From: Cyclobacteriaceae bacterium
GTDB lineage: Bacteria; Bacteroidota; Bacteroidia; Cytophagales; Cyclobacteriaceae
Direction: 5' to 3'
DNA length: 16,438 nt
Assembly: GCA_030589835.1 (NCBI GenBank)
Contig: JAUUZS010000018.1
Coordinates: 1 to 16,438 of the forward strand
Positions within the stretch are counted from its first letter, which is position 1. Each line of letters opens with the position of its first letter. Both the position numbers and the translations under genes were made by a program. Below, one piece after another: positions 1-7,323 of this stretch. The notes under the pieces were generated by a model, which was not told the DNA's origin, ran no database searches, and saw only the letters and a program-made list of their open reading frames with translations.

Positions 1-46
1 AAAAGCGATTATGAAACAGTATTTTAAGCAAAAAACTAAAAAATGA
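1..46 (+). CDS. 3' end of a HigB/RelE-like toxin gene (partial)
   Basis: Frame 2-46 is open from the window edge and encodes the 14-residue tail KAIMKQYFKQKTKK before a TGA. The TGA overlaps the ATG of the downstream antitoxin-like gene as ATGA, an arrangement typical of host-inhibition-of-growth toxin-antitoxin operons in which toxin precedes antitoxin. The short basic tail with an A-x-x-M-x-x-Y pattern resembles the C-terminus of Gp49-like HigB mRNA interferases. The identification rests mainly on gene order and overlap because almost all of the gene lies left of the window. It could be another small ORF co-transcribed with the regulator. Confidence 0.5.
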   Translation, partial: KAIMKQYFKQKTKK

Positions 47-378
47 CAGTCATGAAAAATACTAAATTGAGAATTTACACATTAGACGAGACAAAAGATA
101 AGTATTTAGGAAAAGTTGGTACTGAAAAACGGGACAATTACGAATATGAACTTAAACTTGATTTATTGGGAGAAATGATAAAACAAGCACGTAAAGAGAG
201 ACATTTGACACAATCTCAATTAGGAGAACTGATTGGAGTACAGAAATCCCAAATATCACGGATTGAACGAAATGCTAAAAACGTAACGATTGAGACAATT
301 TTGCGAGTTTTTAGAGCATTAAAAGCTAAGGTGAATTTTAATGTTGAATTACTTGAAGGAGAGTTTAAGATTGCATAA
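43..378 (+). CDS. higA: HigA-like XRE-family antitoxin / transcriptional repressor
   Basis: A 111-residue protein with a charged N-terminal segment (about 1-38, including the KYLGKVGTEKRDNYEYEL stretch) and a Cro/C1-type helix-turn-helix at about 43-95. The recognition region contains LTQSQLGELIGVQKSQISRIE, with Q-x-x-L-x-x-x-x-G-V-x-x-x-x-I-S-R-I-E spacing. This layout matches the HigA antitoxins that follow Gp49-like HigB toxins in Bacteroidota, which neutralise the toxin and repress their own operon. The ATG at 43 overlaps the preceding stop codon, and a second in-frame ATG at 52 is possible. It converges on the truncated czcD remnant, only 23 bp away, so this module lies at a rearrangement junction. 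Family is confident; partner identity is inferred. Confidence 0.85.
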   Translation: MTVMKNTKLRIYTLDETKDKYLGKVGTEKRDNYEYELKLDLLGEMIKQARKERHLTQSQLGELIGVQKSQISRIERNAKNVTIETILRVFRALKAKVNFNVELLEGEFKIA

Positions 379-392
379 ACTACGGTTGCTGG

Positions 393-427
393 TTATTTCG
401 GTCAGACCATGCCAGTGATTTCGGTCA
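393..427. repeat. Pair of 12-bp direct repeats, 23-bp period, at the czcD break
   Basis: TTATTTCGGTCA (393-404) is repeated as TGATTTCGGTCA (416-427), 11 of 12 bases matching, with start points 23 bp apart. The pair sits exactly where the CzcD-like reading frame stops resembling its family. Closely spaced terminal direct repeats occur at ends of some transposable elements such as the IS21 family, so this may be the scar of an element end. No transposase is present and that origin is inference only. Confidence 0.5.
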
Positions 428-545
428 ATAAGCCCATCGAATTGGTTATCAGTCCAAATGCAATTTCAACCACTATGGTTATGGCAGTCAGAATGACTAC
501 CCACATGGTTTTGCGTTCATGATATTTGTGCTTATGGTGTGACAT
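402..545 (-). pseudogene. czcD: Truncated CzcD-type cation diffusion facilitator (N-terminal remnant)
   Basis: A 47-codon minus-strand frame begins with ATG at 545 and ends with TGA at 404-402. It encodes a His-rich start (MSHHKHKYHERK) followed by one hydrophobic helix and the motif EIAFGLITNSMGLL. This is the characteristic first transmembrane segment of CDF transporters, where the intact family continues with a metal-coordinating LLADxxH motif in TM2. Here the sequence departs to LLTEITGMV and stops, so the D and H ligands and roughly 250 residues are missing. The ATG lies inside the end of the czcC frame (14-bp overlap), as in intact czcCBA-czcD operons, so it was translationally coupled. 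The remainder is not in the window: a toxin-antitoxin module occupies its place. A functional micro-peptide is unlikely. Confidence 0.85.
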
Positions 546-1725
546 GCTTTAGTCCTTGCTTTAATGCCAGTTCACTCCATAATACGAAAAACCTTCTCTC
601 GGTTTCCAAATAATTTTCCTGACTCTCATACATGAACTGAACTTCAACAAGGTATTCAGGAAAGGAGATTTGCCCGGCTTGCAACACCTCATAACTGCTT
701 TGGGCTAGCTGCACGGACTCCAGGATCTCTTTCATTTCCATATAATTCACGTAAGTGGTTTCCAGCTCATTATACAGTGATTTCACCTCGGAGTTGATTT
801 CGCTTACTATTTGTTGATAGCTTGCCTGAGCCCATACTTTCTGGAGTTGGGCCTTTTTTACCTGATTTTTATTTTCCCATAGGGGAATCTGAATGCCTGC
901 ATAAATACCCCGTAATTTTTGGTCGAGGAACACCTCTGATTTATACCCTGCTTCAAATACAGGAAGGCTATTCATTTTTTCAAGTTTTACCCGATGCTCA
1001 TTTACCGCATCATTTTGGCGCGCCATGAGGATATCCGGATTATTTTCGGGAAGATCAGTGAGAATCGATTCCGAAGAGGGCAAGACCAGGCTTTCAGGAT
1101 ATGCATAAGCCAGGTTTGAAAGGGGCACGCCTCCATTCATTTGCTGTAAGGCTTCCTTTTGGATTTGTATTTCCCCACTGATAAGCTTCCGTTCATTCTG
1201 AATATTCAGATGATATATCCGGGCCTTATCATACGCAGGCCTGGATATTTCCCCTTGCTCAAATCCTTCCTTCATTAAGGCCCTCAGCTTCTCAGATTCC
1301 ACCATTCTTTTGTTCAGCAGGCTTTCTTTTTTCATGAGTCCTACGATAGTATAGTACGTAATCCTGGCCTGATGCAGCACTTCCATCTCCGTTTTCTGGG
1401 CGAATATTACTTTTTGTTTGTAAGCAAGTTGCTGAACACCTGATTTTGAAGTGTAATAGCCCGGCAATCTGAAGGATTGGGTGATTTCCAATTCCTTTTG
1501 GGAACCGATCAGCTCCGAATTACCCCAGAGGTAGGTATAGTTCAGCTCCGGGTTATCAGGATAAATACCTGTTTTCGCTTTCGTTTTTTCAGCCTCCAGC
1601 CACCTTTGCTGTGCTATAATCCGGGGATTGTGCTGCTCAATACTTTGCATCAAACTATCGAGTGTTTGGCAATTTCCCGCTATTCCAATAGCCAGAAAGA
1701 GACCTAAATATAGTATTTGCTTCAT
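532..1725 (-). CDS. czcC: TolC/CzcC-family outer-membrane efflux channel
   Basis: A 397-residue outer-membrane factor of a tripartite RND metal efflux pump, which provides the exit duct through the outer membrane. A signal peptide covers about residues 1-19. Two OEP repeats follow, rich in long amphipathic helices: LDSLMQSIEQHNPRI near the N-terminus is the usual first helix, with coiled-coil stretches near 150-200 and 285-340. Length suits the CzcC/CusC group, which is shorter than classical TolC. Its ATG overlaps the TGA of the czcA gene (ATGA, 1722-1725), indicating translational coupling, and its 3' end overlaps the czcD remnant. Metal specificity cannot be read from this component. The assignment as heavy-metal rather than multidrug channel comes from its partners. 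Confidence 0.9.
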   Translation of the reverse strand: MKQILYLGLFLAIGIAGNCQTLDSLMQSIEQHNPRIIAQQRWLEAEKTKAKTGIYPDNPELNYTYLWGNSELIGSQKELEITQSFRLPGYYTSKSGVQQLAYKQKVIFAQKTEMEVLHQARITYYTIVGLMKKESLLNKRMVESEKLRALMKEGFEQGEISRPAYDKARIYHLNIQNERKLISGEIQIQKEALQQMNGGVPLSNLAYAYPESLVLPSSESILTDLPENNPDILMARQNDAVNEHRVKLEKMNSLPVFEAGYKSEVFLDQKLRGIYAGIQIPLWENKNQVKKAQLQKVWAQASYQQIVSEINSEVKSLYNELETTYVNYMEMKEILESVQLAQSSYEVLQAGQISFPEYLVEVQFMYESQENYLETERRFFVLWSELALKQGLKHVTP

Positions 1726-4700
1726 TTTTTTGTTGATTTTGATTTCACAAGATGATACACAACCGGCACGATAAATACATTGAGCAGGGTAGCGCTAAAT
1801 AATCCCCCAAGGATTACGATTGCCATCGGACTTTGTATTTCGTTTCCCGGTTTATCGCCTGTAAAGGCAAGTGGGATTAATGCCAATGCCGCTGTAAGGG
1901 CGGTCATGAGGATAGGGTTCAGCCTGTCGAGTGAGCCCTCCACTATAGCCTGCAGCAAAGGAACCCCCTGGGCATACAAGGCATTATATTTAGAAACCAG
2001 GAGGATTCCGTTTCGGGTGGCAACACCAAACAAGGTAATGAAACCGATAATGGCAGGAATGCTCAGCATGCCTGATGTGGCCCAAATGCTGATCACGCCA
2101 CCGATTAATGCCAATGGAAGATTCAATAGAATAACTGCCGAAATAGCGGTGTCCCTGAATTCTAAATACAGTAAGATAAAAATAATCAGAATCGCCAGCA
2201 GGGAGGTGTAAAAGAGTAATTCGGAGGCTTTTTCCTCACTTTCAAATTGCCCTCCATATTCGATGTAATAGTTTTCGGGCAGCACGATATTTTCTTTTAC
2301 ATAATCCTGCACATCGGTCACCACACTGCGCAAATCTCGCCCTGAGACATTGGCAGAGACCACAACTTTGCGCTGCACATTTTCCCTGCTGATGGTGTTT
2401 GGCCCCGATGCAGAAACAATATCAGCGACCTCTTTCAAAGGCACTTTGTTTCCATTGTAGGTATCGATCAGCGTGTTTTTTACCGATTCGATGGATTGCC
2501 GATATTTATCGTCGTAGCGTAAAATGAGGTCAAAACTCATATTGCCTTCATACACTTCAGATACTTTTTCTCCGGCAAAGGCGACGTCAATAAATTCAGC
2601 AAACTTATTCACTGGAATTCCATGCTGTTTCAACATTTCACGCCTGGGCTTGATTTGTAGCTGGGGAATCTCCACCTGCTGCTCCACATTTACATCCACC
2701 AAACCTTCAATACCGGTGATATTCGTTTTTATCTGATTGGCCATAGCAAACATTTTCTGTAAGTCTGTGCCAAATACCTTGATGGCAATGTTGGCCCTGG
2801 TGCCGGATAACATATGATCTATCCGGTGCGACAGCGGCTGCCCAATGGTGATGTTTATACCCCTGATGGTAGATAGCTTGCTGCGCAATTCCTCAAGAAA
2901 TGCATCCTTCGATCGGTCATTCAAGGTAAATGGAATATCCACCTCAGAGGAAAACACCCCTTGCGCATGCTCATCGAGTTCGGCACGTCCGGTACGCCTT
3001 ACAATGGTAGTGATTTCAGCTAGATCGAGCATTTCCTTTTCCAGCATGACGTTCATTTTATTGCTTTCTTCCAGTGAAATTCCCGGCAAACTGACTGTGC
3101 TAAGGGTGAGCATCCCTTCATTAAATTCAGGAAGGAAAGTGCGCCCAAGACTGAATAGCACCACCATGGCTCCAATGAACAGCACCGCGGCAGATCCAAT
3201 GAGCGACTTTTTATAATTCAAGGCATGCGTCAAAACACTTCCATACTTTTTGTTTAACCAGCGCACCCACCGGCTACCGGTTTCGTGTTGTAAAAGTTGC
3301 TTCTCACTGGTGAGCAGATAGCTGCATAACACCGGCGTTAAGGAAATGGCCACCACAAGTGAGGTAAACAAGGATACGATAAATGATATCCCCAACGGTC
3401 TAAGCATACGCCCTTCCATCCCCGAAAGGAAAAACAAGGGGACGAATGCTACAATAATAATTAAGGTTGCATTCAATATGGATGCCCTGATTTCTTTTGA
3501 TGCATTGTAAATCACAGTGAGCGTAGGCAGGCGTTCTGCGATGGGTATTTTTGCATTTTCCTTAAGTCTTTTCAGCACATTGTCCACATCAATAATGGCA
3601 TCATCTACCAGCGAACCGATGGCAATTGCCATGCCTCCCAGTGACATGGTATTGATCGTGAGACCCATAAATTTTAATACGATGACCGAAACCAACAAGG
3701 ACAATGGAATAGCAATGAGGGATATAATGGTTGTCCTGAAATTTAATAGGAATAAAAACAGGATGATCATGACAAATATGCCCCCTTCAATAAGCGCCGT
3801 AGTCACATTGTTTACTGCTCTTTCTATAAAATCAGCCTGACGAAAAACGTCTGTCCTAATCTGTATGTGGGAGGGTAACGTTTCCTTAAGGTCAGCTATG
3901 GCCTCATCAATTTTTTCGGTGAGCACAAGGGTATTGGTATTGGGTTGTTTCAATACCGTCATTACCACAGCAGGTTTACTGTTTAGGTATCCGGCGCCAA
4001 TTTTTGGAGCTGCACCGATGTTTACTTCCGCCACATCGTTGATCGACACCGGGCTGTCGTTGTGAATTTTTACCACCGAATTCCCAATATCTTCCAGGTT
4101 GTTGGTGCGGATGATTCCCCGGATTACGTATTCATTTCCAAAATCATTCAGAAAGCCTCCTGTGGCATTCTGATTCAGATGCTCGCAGGCTTCAAGTAAC
4201 TCTGAAAAGCTCACATTATAATAATCCATCTTTTCAGGTTGTGCTTCCACGATGTATTGCTTGAACTCACCTCCCATCACCACCACCTGAGACACACCGC
4301 CAATGGATAAGAGGCGATTGCGAATCTGCCAATCGGAAAGAGTACGTAGTTCCATTGGAGAAATGGAATCGGAAGACACGGTAATGACCATGATCTCTCC
4401 AATAATGGACGATTGTGGCGCCAGTGTTGGCTTGCCTGCATTCTCCGGAAGTCGCTCGGATATGGTCGATAGCTTTTCGCTCACAATCTGCCGGGCTTTA
4501 AATATATCCGTATCCCATTCAAAATCTACCCAGACGATAGATATTCCTGTAGCCGATGATGAACGCACCCGACGTACATTAGTTGCCCCATTCACTGAGG
4601 TTTCTATCGGAAAAGTAACCAGTCGTTCTACCTCTTCAGTGGCCATGCCATGTGCTTCGGTCAGTACCACGACCGAAGGAGCGGTAAGGTCAGGAAACAC

Positions 4701-4811
4701 ATCTATCTCCATTTGTGTTGCCGTATAGCTGCCACCAAAAAGGAGTATTACAGCCATAAAAATTACAAGGAGCCTGTTCTGCAAGCTATATTGTATAATG
4801 TTGTTTAACAT
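1722..4811 (-). CDS. czcA: Heavy-metal efflux RND pump, CzcA/CusA family
   Basis: A 1029-residue inner-membrane RND permease using proton motive force to export metal cations. TM1 (about 10-32) is followed by the DVFPDLTAP segment typical of heavy-metal RND pumps, two large periplasmic porter domains (about 35-335 and 560-860) and the remaining membrane helices. The TM4 proton-relay motif is at about 392-411 with IGSLVDDAIIDVDN, carrying acidic residues at 403, 404, 408 and 410. This differs from the D-G-A-V-x-x-x-E-N form of CzcA and the single-Asp form of CusA, so the exact substrate (Zn/Co/Cd, Ni or Cu/Ag) remains open. It lies 69 bp downstream of the adaptor gene and overlaps czcC by 4 bp. 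Family assignment is secure. Confidence 0.94.
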   Translation of the reverse strand: MLNNIIQYSLQNRLLVIFMAVILLFGGSYTATQMEIDVFPDLTAPSVVVLTEAHGMATEEVERLVTFPIETSVNGATNVRRVRSSSATGISIVWVDFEWDTDIFKARQIVSEKLSTISERLPENAGKPTLAPQSSIIGEIMVITVSSDSISPMELRTLSDWQIRNRLLSIGGVSQVVVMGGEFKQYIVEAQPEKMDYYNVSFSELLEACEHLNQNATGGFLNDFGNEYVIRGIIRTNNLEDIGNSVVKIHNDSPVSINDVAEVNIGAAPKIGAGYLNSKPAVVMTVLKQPNTNTLVLTEKIDEAIADLKETLPSHIQIRTDVFRQADFIERAVNNVTTALIEGGIFVMIILFLFLLNFRTTIISLIAIPLSLLVSVIVLKFMGLTINTMSLGGMAIAIGSLVDDAIIDVDNVLKRLKENAKIPIAERLPTLTVIYNASKEIRASILNATLIIIVAFVPLFFLSGMEGRMLRPLGISFIVSLFTSLVVAISLTPVLCSYLLTSEKQLLQHETGSRWVRWLNKKYGSVLTHALNYKKSLIGSAAVLFIGAMVVLFSLGRTFLPEFNEGMLTLSTVSLPGISLEESNKMNVMLEKEMLDLAEITTIVRRTGRAELDEHAQGVFSSEVDIPFTLNDRSKDAFLEELRSKLSTIRGINITIGQPLSHRIDHMLSGTRANIAIKVFGTDLQKMFAMANQIKTNITGIEGLVDVNVEQQVEIPQLQIKPRREMLKQHGIPVNKFAEFIDVAFAGEKVSEVYEGNMSFDLILRYDDKYRQSIESVKNTLIDTYNGNKVPLKEVADIVSASGPNTISRENVQRKVVVSANVSGRDLRSVVTDVQDYVKENIVLPENYYIEYGGQFESEEKASELLFYTSLLAILIIFILLYLEFRDTAISAVILLNLPLALIGGVISIWATSGMLSIPAIIGFITLFGVATRNGILLVSKYNALYAQGVPLLQAIVEGSLDRLNPILMTALTAALALIPLAFTGDKPGNEIQSPMAIVILGGLFSATLLNVFIVPVVYHLVKSKSTKK

Positions 4812-4842
4812 TTTATTTTCTTTAGTTCATTAAAACTGATTG

Positions 4843-4878
4843 TTGAATGACGATGCGTGAATCATGAATTTCATTCAA
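4843..4878 (-). other. Intercistronic hairpin between adaptor and pump genes
   Basis: TTGAATGA (4843-4850) and TCATTCAA (4871-4878) form an 8-bp perfect inverted repeat with a 20-nt loop, starting 3 nt after the adaptor stop codon. There is no U-tract, so it is not a convincing terminator. In the mRNA it could protect or set the stoichiometry of the upstream cistron. Effect is inferred. Confidence 0.45.
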
Positions 4879-4880
4879 TC

Positions 4881-6404
4881 CTAATGCGTATGACCATGAA
4901 GAGGTAAATCCCCGGCCATCGCAGCCAGCTTTATCTGATAAGCTCCCCAGGTAACGATTCGTTCTCCTTTTTGCAATCCACTGATGATTTCCACATTTAG
5001 CCCGTCATTATTGGCCGGCTGAATCTGCCGTTTCAGGAATGATTCACCTCCCGACTGTACAAAAACAAAATAGTGTCCCTGCTCTTCAATAATTGATGAA
5101 AGCGGAACCGTTAAGGCATTTTCTTTTGGATTGGTCATAATAAAAGCCTCGAGATACATGCCCGGAAACAATAAATCATTGTTCGATGCTGTAAAAAGAA
5201 CAGGAATTTTGCTTGAGCCGGGATTCACCTTGGCAATCGTCCGCTTGATTTTACCATTGAGTTGATCCAGTGTAATGGTTTGGTTTTCTGATGGGAGCTT
5301 GAAGTGAGCGTCAAAGATGCCTCCCACCAATTGGAAATCTGACTGATTTATATAGGCTTCAATAAGCACTTGATTTTGCTTACTTACCTTAATGATAGGC
5401 AAGCCTGTTTCCAGATACCTACCGTTCTCAATAAAAATTTCTGAAATAAAACCATCAAAGGGCGCTTTTACATTTAATCCATTATTAGAAATATGCTGTG
5501 CTATTTGAAAATATCGCAGCGAATCCTGTTGATGTAGAGACTTTATGTCAAGAAAATCTTTTTGTGAAATAATGTTCTTATCGGCCAAAGGTTTTGTTCG
5601 GATATAATCTGCTTTACTTTTCTCATAGGCAAGACGATATTCACTGAGTTTAACGCTTAGGTTATTCTCCATTCCTGCTCCTGTTATGATGGCAAGGATT
5701 TGCCCTTTGCGCACAGATTCGCCAGGCATAACAGTCATGCTCACCTGTCCTGTATATGGCGCATTGAGCACTTTTTCTGACCGGGGTTGTATTTTTACCT
5801 TTGCGGAGGTATTGATGACCGAATGAAAATATGATTCGGCTACCTCCTGAGTTTTAAAGTCAGTCTTCCAAGCCTGCTCTTTCAAAAAGATTATTTCATC
5901 GCCACTATCGGAACTGATTACAGATGATTCGGCTGTTTCAGTATTTGCATAAACCTCAATTTCATGAATTTCAAAGGTCTCCTTGCCTTGATTATTTTCC
6001 AATTCAAATAACAGGCGGTATATACCGGCTACTTTTGGCTGTAAGGCAGGTCGGAATATTCCTGGAGAAGAAGGGGCATCAACCGAATTTCTTAGTCCTT
6101 TCCCAGCTTTAATTATGCTTACCGTAACTTTACCTTCAGAGACAGGGGTGTAGTTGGCAAGATTTGTAAAATGCACTGCAAAAGAACTCGTTTGACCCAC
6201 TATCAATGGAGGAAATTCCACAAACAACTCATAGTCATGAGCAAAAAGGGTGTAACTCAGGACTGTAGTTTCCGGAGCATGAGGGGCATGGCTTTCACTG
6301 CCTCCGACCACATCATGGGTATGCCCTCCCGATCCTTGATTGATATTGCAACTACCTAAAAGTAAAGCCGCAAGTATATAGTTTAAAAATGATATTTTAT
6401 TCAT
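4881..6404 (-). CDS. czcB: CzcB/CusB-type periplasmic adaptor lipoprotein with YtkA-like domain
   Basis: The membrane-fusion protein linking the RND pump to the outer-membrane channel. The start is placed at 6404 because it gives a lipoprotein signal, MNKISFLNYILAALLLGSC, with the lipobox cysteine at residue 19. The frame is open to 6473, but that adds 23 non-signal residues. After a His-containing linker (GGHTHD, SHAPHAPE; 26-45) there is a YtkA-like beta domain (about 47-152). Next come a barrel-sandwich lipoyl domain (NAPYTGQVSMTVMPGESVRKGQ, about 214-235, second half about 310-342), a helical hairpin (about 250-305), and beta-barrel and membrane-proximal domains. The last residues are HGHTH. 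The His clusters at both ends suggest metal capture, as known for CusB-like adaptors. First gene of czcBAC. Confidence 0.9.
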   Translation of the reverse strand: MNKISFLNYILAALLLGSCNINQGSGGHTHDVVGGSESHAPHAPETTVLSYTLFAHDYELFVEFPPLIVGQTSSFAVHFTNLANYTPVSEGKVTVSIIKAGKGLRNSVDAPSSPGIFRPALQPKVAGIYRLLFELENNQGKETFEIHEIEVYANTETAESSVISSDSGDEIIFLKEQAWKTDFKTQEVAESYFHSVINTSAKVKIQPRSEKVLNAPYTGQVSMTVMPGESVRKGQILAIITGAGMENNLSVKLSEYRLAYEKSKADYIRTKPLADKNIISQKDFLDIKSLHQQDSLRYFQIAQHISNNGLNVKAPFDGFISEIFIENGRYLETGLPIIKVSKQNQVLIEAYINQSDFQLVGGIFDAHFKLPSENQTITLDQLNGKIKRTIAKVNPGSSKIPVLFTASNNDLLFPGMYLEAFIMTNPKENALTVPLSSIIEEQGHYFVFVQSGGESFLKRQIQPANNDGLNVEIISGLQKGERIVTWGAYQIKLAAMAGDLPLHGHTH

Positions 6405-6418
6405 AATGATATGTTTAA

Positions 6419-6433
6419 CCTGCATATTGCAGG
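6419..6433. promoter_or_regulatory. 15-bp palindrome in the czcB leader
   Basis: CCTGCA-TAT-TGCAGG is a perfect 6-bp inverted repeat with a 3-bp centre, ending 15 bp before the chosen czcB start. It could be a small operator for a metal sensor or an mRNA hairpin near the ribosome site. No clear TAnnTTTG element was found near it, so function is a guess. Confidence 0.35.
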
Positions 6434-6485
6434 AAATAATTATTCTAGAAATTAGGCCTGCCTTGCCGACCAATATAAATAAGTT

Positions 6486-6571
6486 AAGACCTGACAGGTT
6501 TTTTAGCTTAAAATAAGCTTGCCAATTTGCGGCGCTCTCTCAATATTTAATTGGCAAACCTGTCAGGTCTT
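6486..6571. repeat. Palindromic intergenic element with 16-bp terminal inverted repeats
   Basis: AAGACCTGACAGGTTT (6486-6501) is perfectly inverted at 6556-6571. Inside lie a small hairpin, AGCTTA-AAA-TAAGCT (6505-6519), and a second inverted pair, GCCAATT (6521-6527) and AATTGGC (6549-6555), the latter abutting the right outer arm. Nested symmetry of this kind marks a repetitive extragenic palindrome or very small MITE. The GACCTGACAGGT core is, as I recall, widespread in Bacteroidota intergenic DNA. It sits between the terminator of the His-rich lipoprotein gene and czcB, so it could carry or influence the czcB promoter. Confidence 0.7.
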
Positions 6572-6667
6572 TATACCTAACTAATTGACATTGGTCATGC
6601 AGCCAGGTGAATCCGCCATTGGGCGAACCCTATCTCCACATGAAGAAAACTCTTGCATTATTAAGGC

Positions 6668-6700
6668 TAAAGCCCCAAAACATTTTGCTCCGGGGCTTTA
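6668..6700 (-). terminator. Terminator-like hairpin after the His-rich lipoprotein gene
   Basis: A 9-bp GC-rich stem (TAAAGCCCC, 6668-6676, with GGGGCTTTA, 6692-6700) begins 4 nt after the stop codon of the 6953-6705 gene and is followed by only a short T run (TTTA). An inner CAAAA/TTTTG pair extends the structure. It plausibly ends that transcript, which would make czcB independently transcribed. Confidence 0.65.
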
Positions 6701-6704
6701 TAAA

Positions 6705-6953
6705 TTAATGCTCATGGTCAATATCATGTTCATGATTATAATCGTGATCATGTTCCTCAGTCGAAGTTGAATCGCCCACAACAAATTCTTCTTGTTCCGG
6801 ATGATCATGAGAGTGGTCATCGTCACCATGCGAATGGTCTCCTTCTTCATGTGAATGCTCAGTATCATCATGTTTATCGGATTTTGAAGTACATGACAAG
6901 GACATAAAACCAACATAAGAGGTAAATGCAAGTAAATAAATTAATCGTTTCAT
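6705..6953 (-). CDS. Small His/Asp/Glu-rich putative lipoprotein, metal-binding
   Basis: An 82-residue protein with a hydrophobic signal segment (MKRLIYLLAFTSYVGFMSL) ending at Cys21, the likely lipidation site, although S-L-S-C is a loose lipobox. The rest is almost entirely His, Asp and Glu: HDDTEHSHEEGDHSHGDDDH in the middle and HDHDYNHEHDIDHEH at the end. No folded domain is recognised, but the composition resembles metal-buffering tails. Position directly upstream of the czcBAC genes, in the same orientation, suggests a periplasmic metal store or chaperone for the pump (inference). An overlapping 77-residue frame at 6931-6698 is rejected because it lacks a signal and is a frame shadow. 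Confident as a gene from its signal peptide and composition; function unproven. Confidence 0.75.
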   Translation of the reverse strand: MKRLIYLLAFTSYVGFMSLSCTSKSDKHDDTEHSHEEGDHSHGDDDHSHDHPEQEEFVVGDSTSTEEHDHDYNHEHDIDHEH

Positions 6954-7027
6954 AGTAGAAATAAATTATAGGGTTAACAAAAATCAAACTAAAAATCAGG
7001 GCTTAGCTAAAGTCTGTCGACCAGGTC

Positions 7028-7156
7028 AGAGTTTGCTCAGAATGTTCGAGATCAAGCCTGCCTGTCCGGTAGGCAGGGCTTGCGAAGTTTCTGAAAAACG
7101 CCAGCCTGCCGGCTAGGCAGGCGTAACGCAGAAATCGGACAATATGGACAAACTCT
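7028..7156. repeat. Diverged MITE-like element with two GCCTGCC hairpins
   Basis: The element is bounded by AGAGTTTG (7028-7035) and its inverse CAAACTCT (7149-7156). Read on the minus strand it shares TCTGCGTTACGC and CGCAAGC...CTTGAT, in the same order, with the elements flanking ttcA, so it is a diverged relative. Two GC-rich hairpins interrupt it: CCTGCCT/AGGCAGG (7057-7063 and 7071-7077) and GCCTGCC/GGCAGGC (7104-7110 and 7116-7122). They look like repeat units inserted or amplified within the element. No ORF of its own. Confidence 0.6.
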
Positions 7157-7323
7157 AGCTAGCGTGTCAAGTCAACTGACCATGCAGGGGAAGAAGATTA
7201 ATTTTTTACTACAGACAATTCAAAAAATAAACGAATAGCAGAGCTATACCTATTTTTTAAAGTAGCCATGTGCAAAAAGAGCAAAATTTGACCCGACAAA
7301 TGGATTGTTAACTTAACACTGGA
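7157..7323. other. Non-coding spacer, no clear feature
   Basis: Together with the element at 7028-7156 this fills the 370-bp gap between the two His-rich genes. It is A+T-rich with no plausible ORF, tRNA or strong terminator. A weak inverted pair, CTTAAC/GTTAAG, spans the end of the 7776-7324 gene near 7314-7333. I see nothing else. Confidence 0.4.

Noticed and set aside
1780..4728. Multiple plus-strand ORFs antisense to czcA (for example 1780-2211, 2845-3216, 4303-4728)
   Set aside because: They lie opposite a strongly conserved RND gene, and their translations are low-complexity Ser/Thr/Ile-rich with no family resemblance.
6405..6473. Upstream extension of czcB (23 extra residues)
   Set aside because: The added residues precede a perfect lipoprotein signal, which must be N-terminal; they overlap the CCTGCA/TGCAGG dyad.
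6698..6931. 77-residue minus-strand ORF overlapping the His-rich lipoprotein gene
   Set aside because: It is a +1 shadow rich in Met and Ile produced by the repeated CAT/GAT codons; the other frame has a signal peptide and lipobox-like Cys.
7028..7156. CRISPR array suggested by repeated GCCTGCC words
   Set aside because: Only two hairpins, no regular spacers and no cas genes.
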